A DNA stretch of 64,000 nt from positions 1 to 64,000 of the forward strand of contig NZ_VOSW01000023.1 in the NCBI RefSeq assembly GCF_009690905.1. The letters are read 5' to 3'. The translations under genes were made by a program, and so were the position numbers. The stretch is from Paraburkholderia madseniana (GTDB lineage: Bacteria; Pseudomonadota; Gammaproteobacteria; Burkholderiales; Burkholderiaceae). Below, one piece after another: positions 55,561-64,000 of this stretch (positions are counted from its first letter, which is position 1; each line of letters starts with the position of its first letter). The notes beneath the pieces are model-generated. The model was not told the DNA's origin. It was given only the letters and a program-made list of their open reading frames with translations, and made no database searches.

Positions 55561-56682
55561 ATGAAGAAACTTGATAGCTTGACGGCACTTCGGTTTTTTG
55601 CGGCGGCTTCGATTGTTATTGAACATAGCAAGAGTGCATTCCGCTCGATGGACTGGATTCCGCATTTTCATTATGACTTCGGTGTCAGTTTCTTCTTCGT
55701 GCTCTCGGGGTTTATCCTTTGTTATACCTATCGCGACTTCGATAGTGTCGGAAGCGTGCGCCGATTTTATGTGGCTCGAATAGCACGGGTTTGGCCGTTG
55801 CACCTGTTCATGCTTGGCACATTCCTCGTAGTGATTCCGATTCAAGGTTGGTTTTTTGGTGGAACTGATGGTCATCACGTGGCAATATTCTTGGTGAATA
55901 TTTTCCTAATTCACGCTTGGATCCCGATTATTGCATTTTTCTTCAGTTTTAATGCGGTTTCTTGGAGCATTTCTACTGAGGCATTTTTCTATCTGATGTT
56001 TCCAGTGTTGCGTCATCGCTGGGAGAGCACATGGCACTGGAAGTCCGCGATAGTTGCCCTTGTCGTGTTTGGTGTGTTGGCTGTGGCAAGCGTATATCGT
56101 GTTTCGCTGATTAATCCTCAAACGCCTCTAGCGGTATCTGCTGAAGGGATTGGCTACATTTCGCCGTTTGTCCGGATAATAGAGTTTTTGCTTGGAATGT
56201 TGACTGCAAGGGCCTTCGACGCAATCAGAAAGTGGGTGCTGCCTAGCGGGACGGCTGTGTGGACGGTGCTTGAGGTGTGTGCCATCGGTTTGATCGTTTT
56301 TATCGAAAGGCTCGCAGGTTACACTGCCTCTTCGCCGTGGGCCATATTTGGAGTTGAATGTACCGACGCGCCCGCTTTTCCGCTGTTGATATTGGTATTT
56401 GCGCTCGGCAATGGGCTAATCTCAAAGCTAATTTCTGCTCGCCCGCTTGTCATTTTGGGAGAGGCGAGCTTTGCCCTGTATCTATCTCATCAACTGCTGT
56501 TGAGGGTATTTGACAGCTATCGAGGCAGCCTAGGGGCCTCCGATTTCGCTCTCTGCACGGGATATTGGATAGCTGCGATAGCGATTTCACTTTTGCTGTG
56601 GGCGCTCGTCGAGAAGCCGGCTCGCAACCACATAAGGAGGCTTGGTTCCAAAAGCAAGCCGGTTTCGGTCGGCACCATTTAG
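55561..56682 (+). CDS. Acyltransferase 3 family membrane protein, 373 aa
   Basis: LTALRFFAAASIVIEHS near the start contains the family's catalytic His, and about ten hydrophobic segments follow, ending with a typical ALVEKPARNHI. These proteins O-acetylate sugars of surface polysaccharides. I chose ATG at 55561; upstream codons are part of the pseudogene overlap. It is the last gene of the rightward polysaccharide series. Confidence 0.9.
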   Translation: MKKLDSLTALRFFAAASIVIEHSKSAFRSMDWIPHFHYDFGVSFFFVLSGFILCYTYRDFDSVGSVRRFYVARIARVWPLHLFMLGTFLVVIPIQGWFFGGTDGHHVAIFLVNIFLIHAWIPIIAFFFSFNAVSWSISTEAFFYLMFPVLRHRWESTWHWKSAIVALVVFGVLAVASVYRVSLINPQTPLAVSAEGIGYISPFVRIIEFLLGMLTARAFDAIRKWVLPSGTAVWTVLEVCAIGLIVFIERLAGYTASSPWAIFGVECTDAPAFPLLILVFALGNGLISKLISARPLVILGEASFALYLSHQLLLRVFDSYRGSLGASDFALCTGYWIAAIAISLLLWALVEKPARNHIRRLGSKSKPVSVGTI

Positions 56683-57093
56683 CAATGGTTCGTAGGATAT
56701 TCACCTTCACCTCTATCGCATCCGCATCGTTCCACAGCGGGCGCATCGCGCTGGTTGCTGTTGACTCGCACGAAGTAATGCGGGTATCACAGCAAGAAGC
56801 GGCCATTGCCGACCGATGCACCGAGCGCGGGCGCAACGGACCGCTGGGCGTCTGACAGGTGGAAGCTCTGGGGCGTGCTGCCTACTTGCTAACCAACGAC
56901 GTCTTCGGACCAGCTATCACGGTGGGTATGGGCGCCGACTTTAACGTTAAGGCGGACCCCGTTGAGCCAATAGTATCACTCGATAGTTAGTGCGGCGCCT
57001 TATGAACACCCTTCGTCGGTAAGGACGACAGTCGGCACGTTAACCTTATTCGTGTACGAGTGCGCCGTCGGATTGGAGTTTGCTTAAAGCTCT
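56683..57093. other. Convergent intergenic region
   Basis: About 410 bases between the acyltransferase end and the end of the leftward glycosyltransferase operon. I see no gene and no clear terminator. Confidence 0.35.
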
Positions 57094-58047
57094 TTACGAC
57101 GTTGATTCCTCAACCACGTCTGTTGCTTCGTACGGCGAATACTGCAAATAAGCGAGCATTCGCACTTCTCTACGCCCGCGGCTTACAGTGTCCAATATCA
57201 TGCCCGTCATCAGGCTCAACGATGACAGGATCACGAGGCTCACGGACAGGATTGCCGTCGGCAGCCGCGGAACGAGCCCAGTTTCCACGTAGTGCGCGAA
57301 AACCGGTTCGATCAGCACCAACGCGATTAACGTCAGCAGTACGCTAATGCAGCCGAAAAAGAACATCGGCCGCTCGTGCCGAATCAGCTTCATGATGAGC
57401 TTGAGGATTCGGTAGCCGTCACGGTATGTGTTCAGCTTGCTTTCCGACCCTTCCGGGCGACCGCGGTACGGACCCTCGACATGCGAAATCGGCATCGACA
57501 GTTCGAGCGCATGGATGGTCAGCTCGGTCTCGATATCGAAGCCGGCCGACAAGGCAGGAAACGACTTGACGAAACGTCGAGAGAAAACCTTGTAGCCCGA
57601 AAGCATGTCCTTGACGCGGTTGCCGAAGATCTTGCGCACGACACCCGTGAGCATGAGGTTGCCGAACCGGTGGCCGCCCCGGTAGGCCGCGTCCTCGGTT
57701 TCTCTACGGATGTAGTTAACCAGATCGAAAGGTCCCGACATGGCCGTGCGCAACATCTCGGGTGCGAGATCTGCCTCGTAGGTATCGTCGCCGTCGACCA
57801 TGATGTAGTAGTCGGCATCGATGTCCCGGAACATTCTGCGCACGACGTGCCCCTTACCCTGCTGGGTTTCCTGCCGCACGATGGCACCCGCCTGCGCGGC
57901 GACGCTCGCAGTCCGATCGCGGGAGTTATTGTCGTAGACATAGATCGTCGCCTCGGGGAGGGCTTCCCTGAAATTACGGACCACCTTGCCGATGGCGACT
58001 TCCTCGTTGTAGCAAGGAATCAGTACTGCGATCTTGAGCGGCCTCAT
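57094..58047 (-). CDS. DPM1-like family 2 glycosyltransferase, 317 aa
   Basis: AVLIPCYNEEVAIGKVV, YDNNSRDRTASVA and MVDGDDTYEAD (DxD) form a GT2 domain, and two C-terminal hydrophobic segments anchor it. Such enzymes make polyprenyl-phosphate sugars for GT-C transferases. Its ATG at 58047 overlaps the end of the upstream membrane protein by four bases. Together they form a donor-maker and transferase pair. Confidence 0.92.
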   Translation of the reverse strand: MRPLKIAVLIPCYNEEVAIGKVVRNFREALPEATIYVYDNNSRDRTASVAAQAGAIVRQETQQGKGHVVRRMFRDIDADYYIMVDGDDTYEADLAPEMLRTAMSGPFDLVNYIRRETEDAAYRGGHRFGNLMLTGVVRKIFGNRVKDMLSGYKVFSRRFVKSFPALSAGFDIETELTIHALELSMPISHVEGPYRGRPEGSESKLNTYRDGYRILKLIMKLIRHERPMFFFGCISVLLTLIALVLIEPVFAHYVETGLVPRLPTAILSVSLVILSSLSLMTGMILDTVSRGRREVRMLAYLQYSPYEATDVVEESTS

Positions 58048-60752
58048 TGATGTTTCCTTTCGTGCGATTTCTTGTTCATGGCGGGCAATAGCAACGTGCC
58101 AAAACCGACGAGCATGGCAATCCATGCCCAGATCATATGCGGCGGCTCATAGCGGAAGACCACGCTGCTTTTGCCTGCGGGTAAAGCGATAGACTGGAAA
58201 AGGTCTTTATGCTCGGTAATCGGCATAAGTGAACCATTTATCTTGACTGTCCATCCGGGGAAGAACAACTCGCGCCGCAGCAACGTCGATGGGGCAGAGC
58301 AGTCCGCTGTCACGCGTTCGCGACCTTCTGCCGTCACGCGACACGATTGCCCAAGCTCTTCGAAATAGGGCTTCGGCTGGTTGAGTTCGTAGATGTTCAT
58401 GACCTGATCGGCGTACACGGATTTGGCCAACGGCGCCTTGTCATCTTTTACAAGGAGCTTCACCTGCAATCCGTGACCCGTCAGTGCGCCCGCCGGTCCC
58501 TTGATTTGCTGGTCCTCGGCCGGCGAGCGTACGCCCGACATCCAGAGCACCAAGGGCTTGCTGCCGCCACTACGCGTCAAGCGGTAGTGGATCATGGATT
58601 GGGTTTCGACCGGCAGGTCACGCGTCATCGGGATATAGAACGTCGAATTATCGTTGGATTCCTTCAGATCCCGCTGTCCGCTCGCGCATAGGGCGTCAAC
58701 GCAGATTTCGGCTGCCAGGATGCCGTCCGACGTGTTGCTGTAGTTGCCAATCAGGATGCCAAGCTGATCGATTGTCACAGGCTTGTCGGTCATGCCCGTT
58801 GACAACGTCCCCGTCACCGTGTCGCCAGGCATCATCTGCAGCGGCGAATGCGATGACGAGTCGGTCTTGCTAGGGAGGACCGCCATGAACGGATTGTCGC
58901 CGCTCGGCGCAACCACATACTTCACGCCGATCCATTCGTAGTTCTCGAGATTGCGAACCAGCTCCTGGCTCGGCGTCGGCACCGTTGATTCGGCAGCCCG
59001 ATCGTTGCCGGTGAATAAGACGGGATCCGCATGAGAATCGAGATGCGCCGTTATCCAGTCCACCCATCGCTGGTTGATTGGCAGGTAATTGTGGTTGATC
59101 GCTGCAATGCCGAAGTAGGCGCCGTAGTTGGGTTGAATCGGGCCAAGCGAATAGATGCGATGCAGTCCAACGGATTTCTGCAAAAAGCTGATCGCCTCCG
59201 TGTCCACGTCGCCCGAGCGAGGGTTACTTAACGTCGCAACGGAAAACATCAGAACGCTGTCGACAACGAGGATCGCACTGATCGCGGCGGCAGCCCGGGC
59301 CGGACGGTAGCGCAGCAGGACCGTGCCGAAAGCGCCCACCGTTATCAGGCCCCACAGAACGGAAGCTACCGCCGCGTTTCGTATCGCAACGATCTCGCGC
59401 AGGTTGTGCCAGAGGGATGCCGTATAGAGCGCGCCAGCGAGTAACAGCAGCGCGGAAAGGATCGCAATCTGACGCCGATGGGTTGCTCGCTCGTGCGTCT
59501 GCTCGCGCAGGTTATCGATTGCCTGCGCCGCCAGGATGATCAAGGCTAGTTCCCACGTCGGCACCGCATAGCGGAAGAAGGCCGCTTGCGTGACGCCCGG
59601 AACCAGGTTCCACAGCGCGCTCACCACCGGGACGCCGAATGATTTGCCCAGTGCCGCGAGCGCCCACGCCAGAAGCAGCGAGGTGAGCGGCGTGCGGCGA
59701 AGTATGGCGCCGTATAGCGCGACGACAAGCACGATCAGACTGAGATAGCCTCCTATCGAGCCCCATATCGTCCCTAACCGGTCCCATGCCGACCCACCGA
59801 CGGCAATCGGCCCAAATACATAAGGGAAAAGCAGGCTCGGTAATATGGCCGCCGGATCGAGCGCGACATTTGCGAACCCGCCGCCGTGGCCGCCGAGCCA
59901 CGCATGAGGCAGAAATTCGAAGAAGGCGAGAATCTGCGGCGCGCACAACGCGAGACCGACCACGCCTCCGAACGCGAGATGCGTGAGGAACGCCAGCCTG
60001 CAACCGCGCGCTTGCCAAAGGCGCAACAGGCTCCATGCCAACGCAAACAGGCCGTTGAGATACGCAGTTTCGGGAAACCCGGCGATGACGCTCATCCACA
60101 GCGCGACGGCGAACAGCCGCCATCCGCCTCGGATGCCGGCCGCGGCTTTGGCGAACGCACGCTCTACCCCCCACAGCATCCAAGGCAAGAACGGAACAGG
60201 CAACGCAGGCGCGTGATCGAACCACGCGAGTGCGCCATTGAACGCAAACAGCATTCCCCCCGTTGCGGCCGCGAGCCGACTCAGTCCCAACTGCCGTAGC
60301 AGGCCGTACGCGCCCCAGCCCGAAATAATCTGAAGCAGGATATGCTGCAACAGCATGCCGTTTGGCAGCAGCAGCATTAACGTCGGTGGGAAGAATGCAG
60401 CGGGCTGATATTCGGCTGCGAGTGGCAAACCGACACCCGAGAAATAGTTCCACCAGGGAACGATTCCATCGAGCCAGTCCAGTGCGGTGCGATAGCCGAG
60501 CGCTTGCGCGGTGAAAGCGTTGTTTGGGTCGAGGTATGGAAAACCCTGCATCAGGCCGGGCCGATAGTTTCGCGCGACCCCGCCGAGATACAGCATCGGG
60601 TTTGCGTCGTAAAGACCCATGAGTCCCGGCAGCGCCGCGACAATGGGCAGCACAAAGAGTAAAAGCAACGGAACAGCATCCGTTCGCTGAATACGCCAAA
60701 CAGTCGTCGACAAAAGGTAATCCTCGGGTGGAATTGGGAGTCGCCCGGCCAT
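58044..60752 (-). CDS. YfhO-like large membrane protein, 902 aa
   Basis: About twelve or more hydrophobic segments in the first 500 residues are followed by a periplasmic domain and a last hydrophobic segment near the C-terminus. It resembles YfhO-type GT-C proteins that glycosylate teichoic or other polymers with sugars from polyprenyl-phosphate carriers. I chose ATG at 60752. The open frame from 60821 runs through a perfect palindrome and has arginine-rich, non-protein-like codons, although GAGAAGG lies before it. The next gene makes the donor. Confidence 0.8.
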   Translation of the reverse strand: MAGRLPIPPEDYLLSTTVWRIQRTDAVPLLLLFVLPIVAALPGLMGLYDANPMLYLGGVARNYRPGLMQGFPYLDPNNAFTAQALGYRTALDWLDGIVPWWNYFSGVGLPLAAEYQPAAFFPPTLMLLLPNGMLLQHILLQIISGWGAYGLLRQLGLSRLAAATGGMLFAFNGALAWFDHAPALPVPFLPWMLWGVERAFAKAAAGIRGGWRLFAVALWMSVIAGFPETAYLNGLFALAWSLLRLWQARGCRLAFLTHLAFGGVVGLALCAPQILAFFEFLPHAWLGGHGGGFANVALDPAAILPSLLFPYVFGPIAVGGSAWDRLGTIWGSIGGYLSLIVLVVALYGAILRRTPLTSLLLAWALAALGKSFGVPVVSALWNLVPGVTQAAFFRYAVPTWELALIILAAQAIDNLREQTHERATHRRQIAILSALLLLAGALYTASLWHNLREIVAIRNAAVASVLWGLITVGAFGTVLLRYRPARAAAAISAILVVDSVLMFSVATLSNPRSGDVDTEAISFLQKSVGLHRIYSLGPIQPNYGAYFGIAAINHNYLPINQRWVDWITAHLDSHADPVLFTGNDRAAESTVPTPSQELVRNLENYEWIGVKYVVAPSGDNPFMAVLPSKTDSSSHSPLQMMPGDTVTGTLSTGMTDKPVTIDQLGILIGNYSNTSDGILAAEICVDALCASGQRDLKESNDNSTFYIPMTRDLPVETQSMIHYRLTRSGGSKPLVLWMSGVRSPAEDQQIKGPAGALTGHGLQVKLLVKDDKAPLAKSVYADQVMNIYELNQPKPYFEELGQSCRVTAEGRERVTADCSAPSTLLRRELFFPGWTVKINGSLMPITEHKDLFQSIALPAGKSSVVFRYEPPHMIWAWIAMLVGFGTLLLPAMNKKSHERKHQ

Positions 60753-60784
60753 GCGGAGCAGGTCGTCCGACGTGCGTGTTAAAC

Positions 60785-60816
60785 CCGGTCGCGGCGAGAT
60801 ATCTCGCCGCGACCGG
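60785..60816. repeat. Perfect 32-bp palindrome
   Basis: CCGGTCGCGGCGAGAT is followed with no loop by its exact reverse complement. It lies 33 bases upstream of the preferred start of the YfhO-like gene and about 80 bases after the end of the epimerase gene. It could be an operator, an attenuator stem or a recombination site. Confidence 0.8.
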
Positions 60817-60897
60817 CGCATGCCTTCTCAACGGAGATACGACGCTATGCGCAGACCCGATCGCGCTTATCGGCGCGCGATCAATCTCGTTCCGCGG

Positions 60898-61836
60898 CTA
60901 TCGCCCTTCGTGAATCTGGGTGCGTAGCCACGCGGCCGTCAGTTTAATTCCCGCGTCCAGGTCGACCTCGGGATGCCATCCCAATTCTCTTTGTGCCAGT
61001 GTGTTATCGAGCACGCTGGCAGGAACGTCGAAGGGACGGCCCGGGCGATAGGTCCGCTCAACCGGGTGTCCGAGTATCGCTTCGATCTTGCCGATGATTT
61101 CGTTCAGGCTCGTGCCGTTGCCTGAGCTGATATTGAATACGGACTCCGTGCCGTCGTATTTAACCGCGCGGGCGAACGCTTCGGCGACATCTCCGATATA
61201 GAGGTAGTCGCGAGTGACCGTGCCGTCTCCCCAGATTTCGATTGCCTGTTTTCTGAGAGCCTTGTCGAGGAAAACGGCGATCACGCCTTGTGCCGTCTCC
61301 ACGCGCTGCCGCTCTCCGTAAGGATTTGCAACGCGCAGAATGTTTGCCTTGATCCCGTATTGATACTGATAGAGCAGCAGATACTTTTCGATCGCCAGTT
61401 TGGTGATGCCGTACGAGACCTTCGGGTTGGTCGGGTGTTTTTCGTCGACGGGCAGATAAATGGGATCGCCATATACGGTTCCCCCGGACGAGATGAATAC
61501 GATCTTCTTCACGTTCTTCGCGACCATCGCGTTGAGCAACTGAAGCGTCGCAACCAGGTTACTCTGCACGTCGTAAATGGGATCGTCGTTCGAGCTTTTC
61601 GGCAGTGTTGTCGAGACAAGATGAACGACGATGTCGGTGCCGTCAATGGCTTCCGTAATGTCGTGCACGCTGGTGAGATCGCCCGTCATCCAGCGCACGT
61701 TCTCACGATTGTCGAACTGCCGATAAGGGCCGACACGTGGGCGCTCGAAAACACAAATCTCGTGACCATCGCGGAGCAGGCGGTCAACGATCGTCGATCC
61801 GATGAACCCCCCGCCGCCGAAGACAGTGATTCTCAT
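60898..61836 (-). CDS. NAD-dependent epimerase/dehydratase, 312 aa
   Basis: ITVFGGGGFIGSTIV is the NAD motif, SSGGTVYGDP and YGITKLAIEKY carry the SDR Ser and Tyr-Lys pair. It is of UDP-glucose 4-epimerase type and supplies a nucleotide sugar for the adjacent transferases. Its ATGA overlap with the twin GT2 gene shows coupling. Confidence 0.9.
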   Translation of the reverse strand: MRITVFGGGGFIGSTIVDRLLRDGHEICVFERPRVGPYRQFDNRENVRWMTGDLTSVHDITEAIDGTDIVVHLVSTTLPKSSNDDPIYDVQSNLVATLQLLNAMVAKNVKKIVFISSGGTVYGDPIYLPVDEKHPTNPKVSYGITKLAIEKYLLLYQYQYGIKANILRVANPYGERQRVETAQGVIAVFLDKALRKQAIEIWGDGTVTRDYLYIGDVAEAFARAVKYDGTESVFNISSGNGTSLNEIIGKIEAILGHPVERTYRPGRPFDVPASVLDNTLAQRELGWHPEVDLDAGIKLTAAWLRTQIHEGR

Positions 61837-63731
61837 GCTAATTCCTTATTCTCGTGCGGCGCAGGACGGTGCGACAGCGATTCGACCCGAGGAGGCCAGG
61901 CGAGGGAAAAATCGGTACGATCTAACGCCAGGTTCGGACTATAGGCGGGATCCTGCTCGAGCGAGTCCCCCCAACGCTCATGCATGTAGGCGACCTCGCG
62001 CGCGAAGCGCGCCTTTTTTTCCGGACTGTCTTCGCTGCCGCGCGTTGCCGACTCGTGATGGTACAGCTCCGCATATGGTGTCCAGACGTTGCGATAGCCG
62101 GCCTCTCTGACGCGAAGGCAGAAGTCGACGTCGTTGAACGCGACTGCCAACTCGATGTCGTTCAATCCACCCACCTGCTCATAGATCGCCTTGCGCACGA
62201 TTAGGCAGGCGGCAGTCACGGCTGAGAAAGAACTGATGAGGGCATTGCGGGAAAAATATCCGAAACTGTCACGCGGGAACAGCCGGTGCGCATGGCCTGC
62301 GACGCCACCCATGCCGGCGACGACTCCCGCATGCTGGATTTTTCCGTCCGGGTAGAGCAGTTTCGCCCCGACCGCGCCGACTCCTGGCTGAATGGCCAAT
62401 GACACCATCTCATCGAGCCACGTGTCGGAGATCACTTCAATATCGTTGTTGATGAGGCCGACGATCTCTCCGTTTGCGCTTGCGATCGCGCTGTTGTTGA
62501 GCGCCGAATAATTGAACGGGCGGTCGTCGCGAATCACGCGGATATTGTCAGCGGACAGGAGGCCATGCAGATAGTCGAGCGTCGCCTTCTCATCGGAGCC
62601 GTTATCAACGACGATGATCTCGTATGGAGCGTAGGTGGTCCTGGTTCGAATGCTATCAATGCACTGCTTCAGCAGATTGACGCCATTGCGAGTCGGAATG
62701 ATCAAGCTGACAAGCGGTCGCCGTTCAGGCAGGCGGTAGCGGGCGCGATATCCGTACGCAAGACCTTCCACGCTACCGTCGATGCCCCGCTGCGCGAAAT
62801 GCTCATTCAGGGCGCGCTCGCCGGCCACCACCGCGTAGGGCTTGGCATCTCCCGACGCGGCCGTGCTGGACGGATGCACCCGCCAATGATAGAGAACGCG
62901 CGGGACGTGGACGATCGAATCAGGGCCGATGCGCTCCAGGCAACGCAGAGCGAGATCATAGTCCTGTGACCCTTCAAGGCCCACACGGAAGCCGCCGATT
63001 TCGTCGAGCAGGCGCTTCTGGTAGACGCCGAAGTGCGAAATCATGTTGTGCGAATAGAACAGGTCAATGTTCATGTCGCACTTAAAATACGGATCGTGGC
63101 GCCGCCCGTTTACATCGATCTTGTCTTCGTCGGAGTAGATCAGCCGGGCATCGGGGCGGCGGACAATTTCTTTCGCGACGCAATAGAGCGCATGCTGCGC
63201 GAGGATGTCGTCGTGATCCAGCAACCCGACCCAGTCGGAGGTCACGAGGTCCAGTGCGCTGTTCGATGCCGCCGAGATATGACCATTCTTCTCGCGAAAC
63301 ACGACGCGGATACGTGCGTCCTCCTGCATGTATCGTTCGAGTAGCGGGCGTACCTTCGGGCTCGTGGAGGCGTCGTCCGCAATGCAAAGCTCCCAATGCG
63401 GATAGATCTGGTTGCGCACGGAGTCAATCGCTTCAGCCAGCCATAAGGGATCGGCATTGTAGGTTGGCATGACCACGGAGATGCGCGGTGGCGCAGACAT
63501 CGCCGCGATGTCTGACTTCATCAGGCTAAGCGCGTCTTCGTCGAGACGGTCGTACAATTCTATCCACTCGGCGTAGTCGCGGACGGCAATGGCGCCATTG
63601 CCAGCGCGTCTTCTCAGCCCGGTCAACCCTTCTCGCCGGAAGACGGCCACGCTTTTCTTCAATAGGGGATAGGCGCCATCGCGTCTAACGAGGCCAATCA
63701 CTCTGCGGGCAAGGTTGACATATCTTTTCAT
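61833..63731 (-). CDS. Twin-domain family 2 glycosyltransferase, 632 aa
   Basis: Two GT2 domains are visible. The first starts at ISVVMPTYNADPLWLAEAID and has LLDHDDIL as its DxD. The second starts at VSLIIPTRNGVNLLKQCID and has GLINNDIEV. An N-terminal region of about 90 basic and helical residues precedes them. Such proteins build O-antigen or rhamnan chains with two linkages. It is the upstream coupled partner of the epimerase gene. Confidence 0.9.
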   Translation of the reverse strand: MKRYVNLARRVIGLVRRDGAYPLLKKSVAVFRREGLTGLRRRAGNGAIAVRDYAEWIELYDRLDEDALSLMKSDIAAMSAPPRISVVMPTYNADPLWLAEAIDSVRNQIYPHWELCIADDASTSPKVRPLLERYMQEDARIRVVFREKNGHISAASNSALDLVTSDWVGLLDHDDILAQHALYCVAKEIVRRPDARLIYSDEDKIDVNGRRHDPYFKCDMNIDLFYSHNMISHFGVYQKRLLDEIGGFRVGLEGSQDYDLALRCLERIGPDSIVHVPRVLYHWRVHPSSTAASGDAKPYAVVAGERALNEHFAQRGIDGSVEGLAYGYRARYRLPERRPLVSLIIPTRNGVNLLKQCIDSIRTRTTYAPYEIIVVDNGSDEKATLDYLHGLLSADNIRVIRDDRPFNYSALNNSAIASANGEIVGLINNDIEVISDTWLDEMVSLAIQPGVGAVGAKLLYPDGKIQHAGVVAGMGGVAGHAHRLFPRDSFGYFSRNALISSFSAVTAACLIVRKAIYEQVGGLNDIELAVAFNDVDFCLRVREAGYRNVWTPYAELYHHESATRGSEDSPEKKARFAREVAYMHERWGDSLEQDPAYSPNLALDRTDFSLAWPPRVESLSHRPAPHENKELA

Positions 63732-63788
63732 TGTGAACTGGAGCAGTTGCTAAGGTGATGGTCCTAACCAGAATCTATGGCCGCTAGC

Positions 63789-64000
63789 TTACTTGTGCCA
63801 TGTCAGAGCGGAAGACGCCGCATAGTTGAAGACCGCTCCGAGAATTGCCCCAGCCAGACCCGCAAAGATCTGATTGGGCTCGTGTTCAAAGAGCCAACTG
63901 GCTGCACCGACGTTCGCGAAGGTACCGAGACTGCACACCGCATAGAACGTTGCCATGCCGAACAGGAATTTTATGCCCTTTAGCCGGCGATCGCGGTAGG
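63789..64000 (-). CDS. GtrA-family membrane protein, C-terminal part
   Basis: Reading leftward from the window edge, the frame contains RLKGIKFLFGMATFYAV, GAILGAVFNYAASSALTW and stops at 63789. Two hydrophobic segments and the FNY...W motif match the end of GtrA-like proteins, which help to flip polyprenyl-phosphate sugars. The 5' part is outside the window, where it may be a separate gene or part of a GT2 fusion. Confidence 0.8.
   Translation of the reverse strand, partial: YRDRRLKGIKFLFGMATFYAVCSLGTFANVGAASWLFEHEPNQIFAGLAGAILGAVFNYAASSALTWHK

Noticed and set aside
59512..60831. 439-residue frame overlapping the YfhO-like gene
   Set aside because: Arg- and Ala-rich shadow frame in GC-rich DNA; the other frame has membrane segments and a coherent fold.

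Overview
The window looks like a chromosomal segment of a Burkholderiaceae bacterium, most likely Paraburkholderia. The evidence is the GC-rich coding sequence, a groES-groEL operon under a perfect CIRCE operator, the housekeeping order thiD / rubredoxin / yqgE-ruvX-pyrR-pyrB-pyrC'-acyltransferase-apaH, and an ABC-transporter-dependent O-antigen locus that starts with rfbBACD. The genus is inferred from gene content and order, not from a database search.

Layout. (1) 0-3.5 kb is accessory DNA: small hypothetical genes, an orphan zinc-ribbon protein, and an 834-bp IS6-like element whose transposase carries one internal TGA. (2) 3.5-19.5 kb is a catabolic island. A LysR gene is followed by a leftward operon (extradiol-type VOC dioxygenase, FAD monooxygenase, glutathione transferase). 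A 1.2-kb divergent spacer separates this from a rightward set: beta-keto acid cleavage enzyme, alpha/beta hydrolase, metal-dependent cyclase, small ORF, outer-membrane channel, glutathione reductase-like enzyme, FMN reductase, second LysR regulator, Rieske oxygenase and its VanB-type reductase. Together they look like a complete uptake, demethylation/hydroxylation, ring-cleavage, hydrolysis and CoA-entry pathway for an aromatic or heteroaromatic substrate that I cannot name. (3) 20-22.2 kb is groESL, with an overlapping heat-shock promoter and CIRCE, and a perfect 20-bp-arm terminator. (4) 22.3-33.3 kb is a housekeeping block. Between pyrR and pyrB sits an intact IscB RNA-guided nuclease gene preceded by about 310 bp of structured non-coding DNA with the features of its omegaRNA; its stop codon overlaps the pyrB start codon. 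(5) 33.5-56.7 kb is the O-antigen/surface polysaccharide locus: a GDP-sugar reductase, dTDP-rhamnose genes, Wzm/Wzt exporter, a dTDP-3-amino-3,6-dideoxyhexose branch (FdtA/FdtB-like), glycosyltransferases, methyltransferases, acyltransferases (one decayed), a sulfotransferase, and an inverted pair encoding a PhyH-type dioxygenase and a beta-propeller glycosidase-like protein. (6) 57.1-64 kb is a leftward operon for lipid-linked sugar transfer: GtrA-like protein, twin-domain GT2, NAD-dependent epimerase, YfhO-like membrane protein and DPM1-like GT2. It contains a perfect 32-bp palindrome.

The most notable items are the IscB-omegaRNA locus embedded in, and possibly translationally coupled to, the pyrimidine operon; the unassigned catabolic island; and the 32-bp perfect palindrome. 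I saw no tRNA or rRNA genes and no CRISPR array, although these were judged by eye only.
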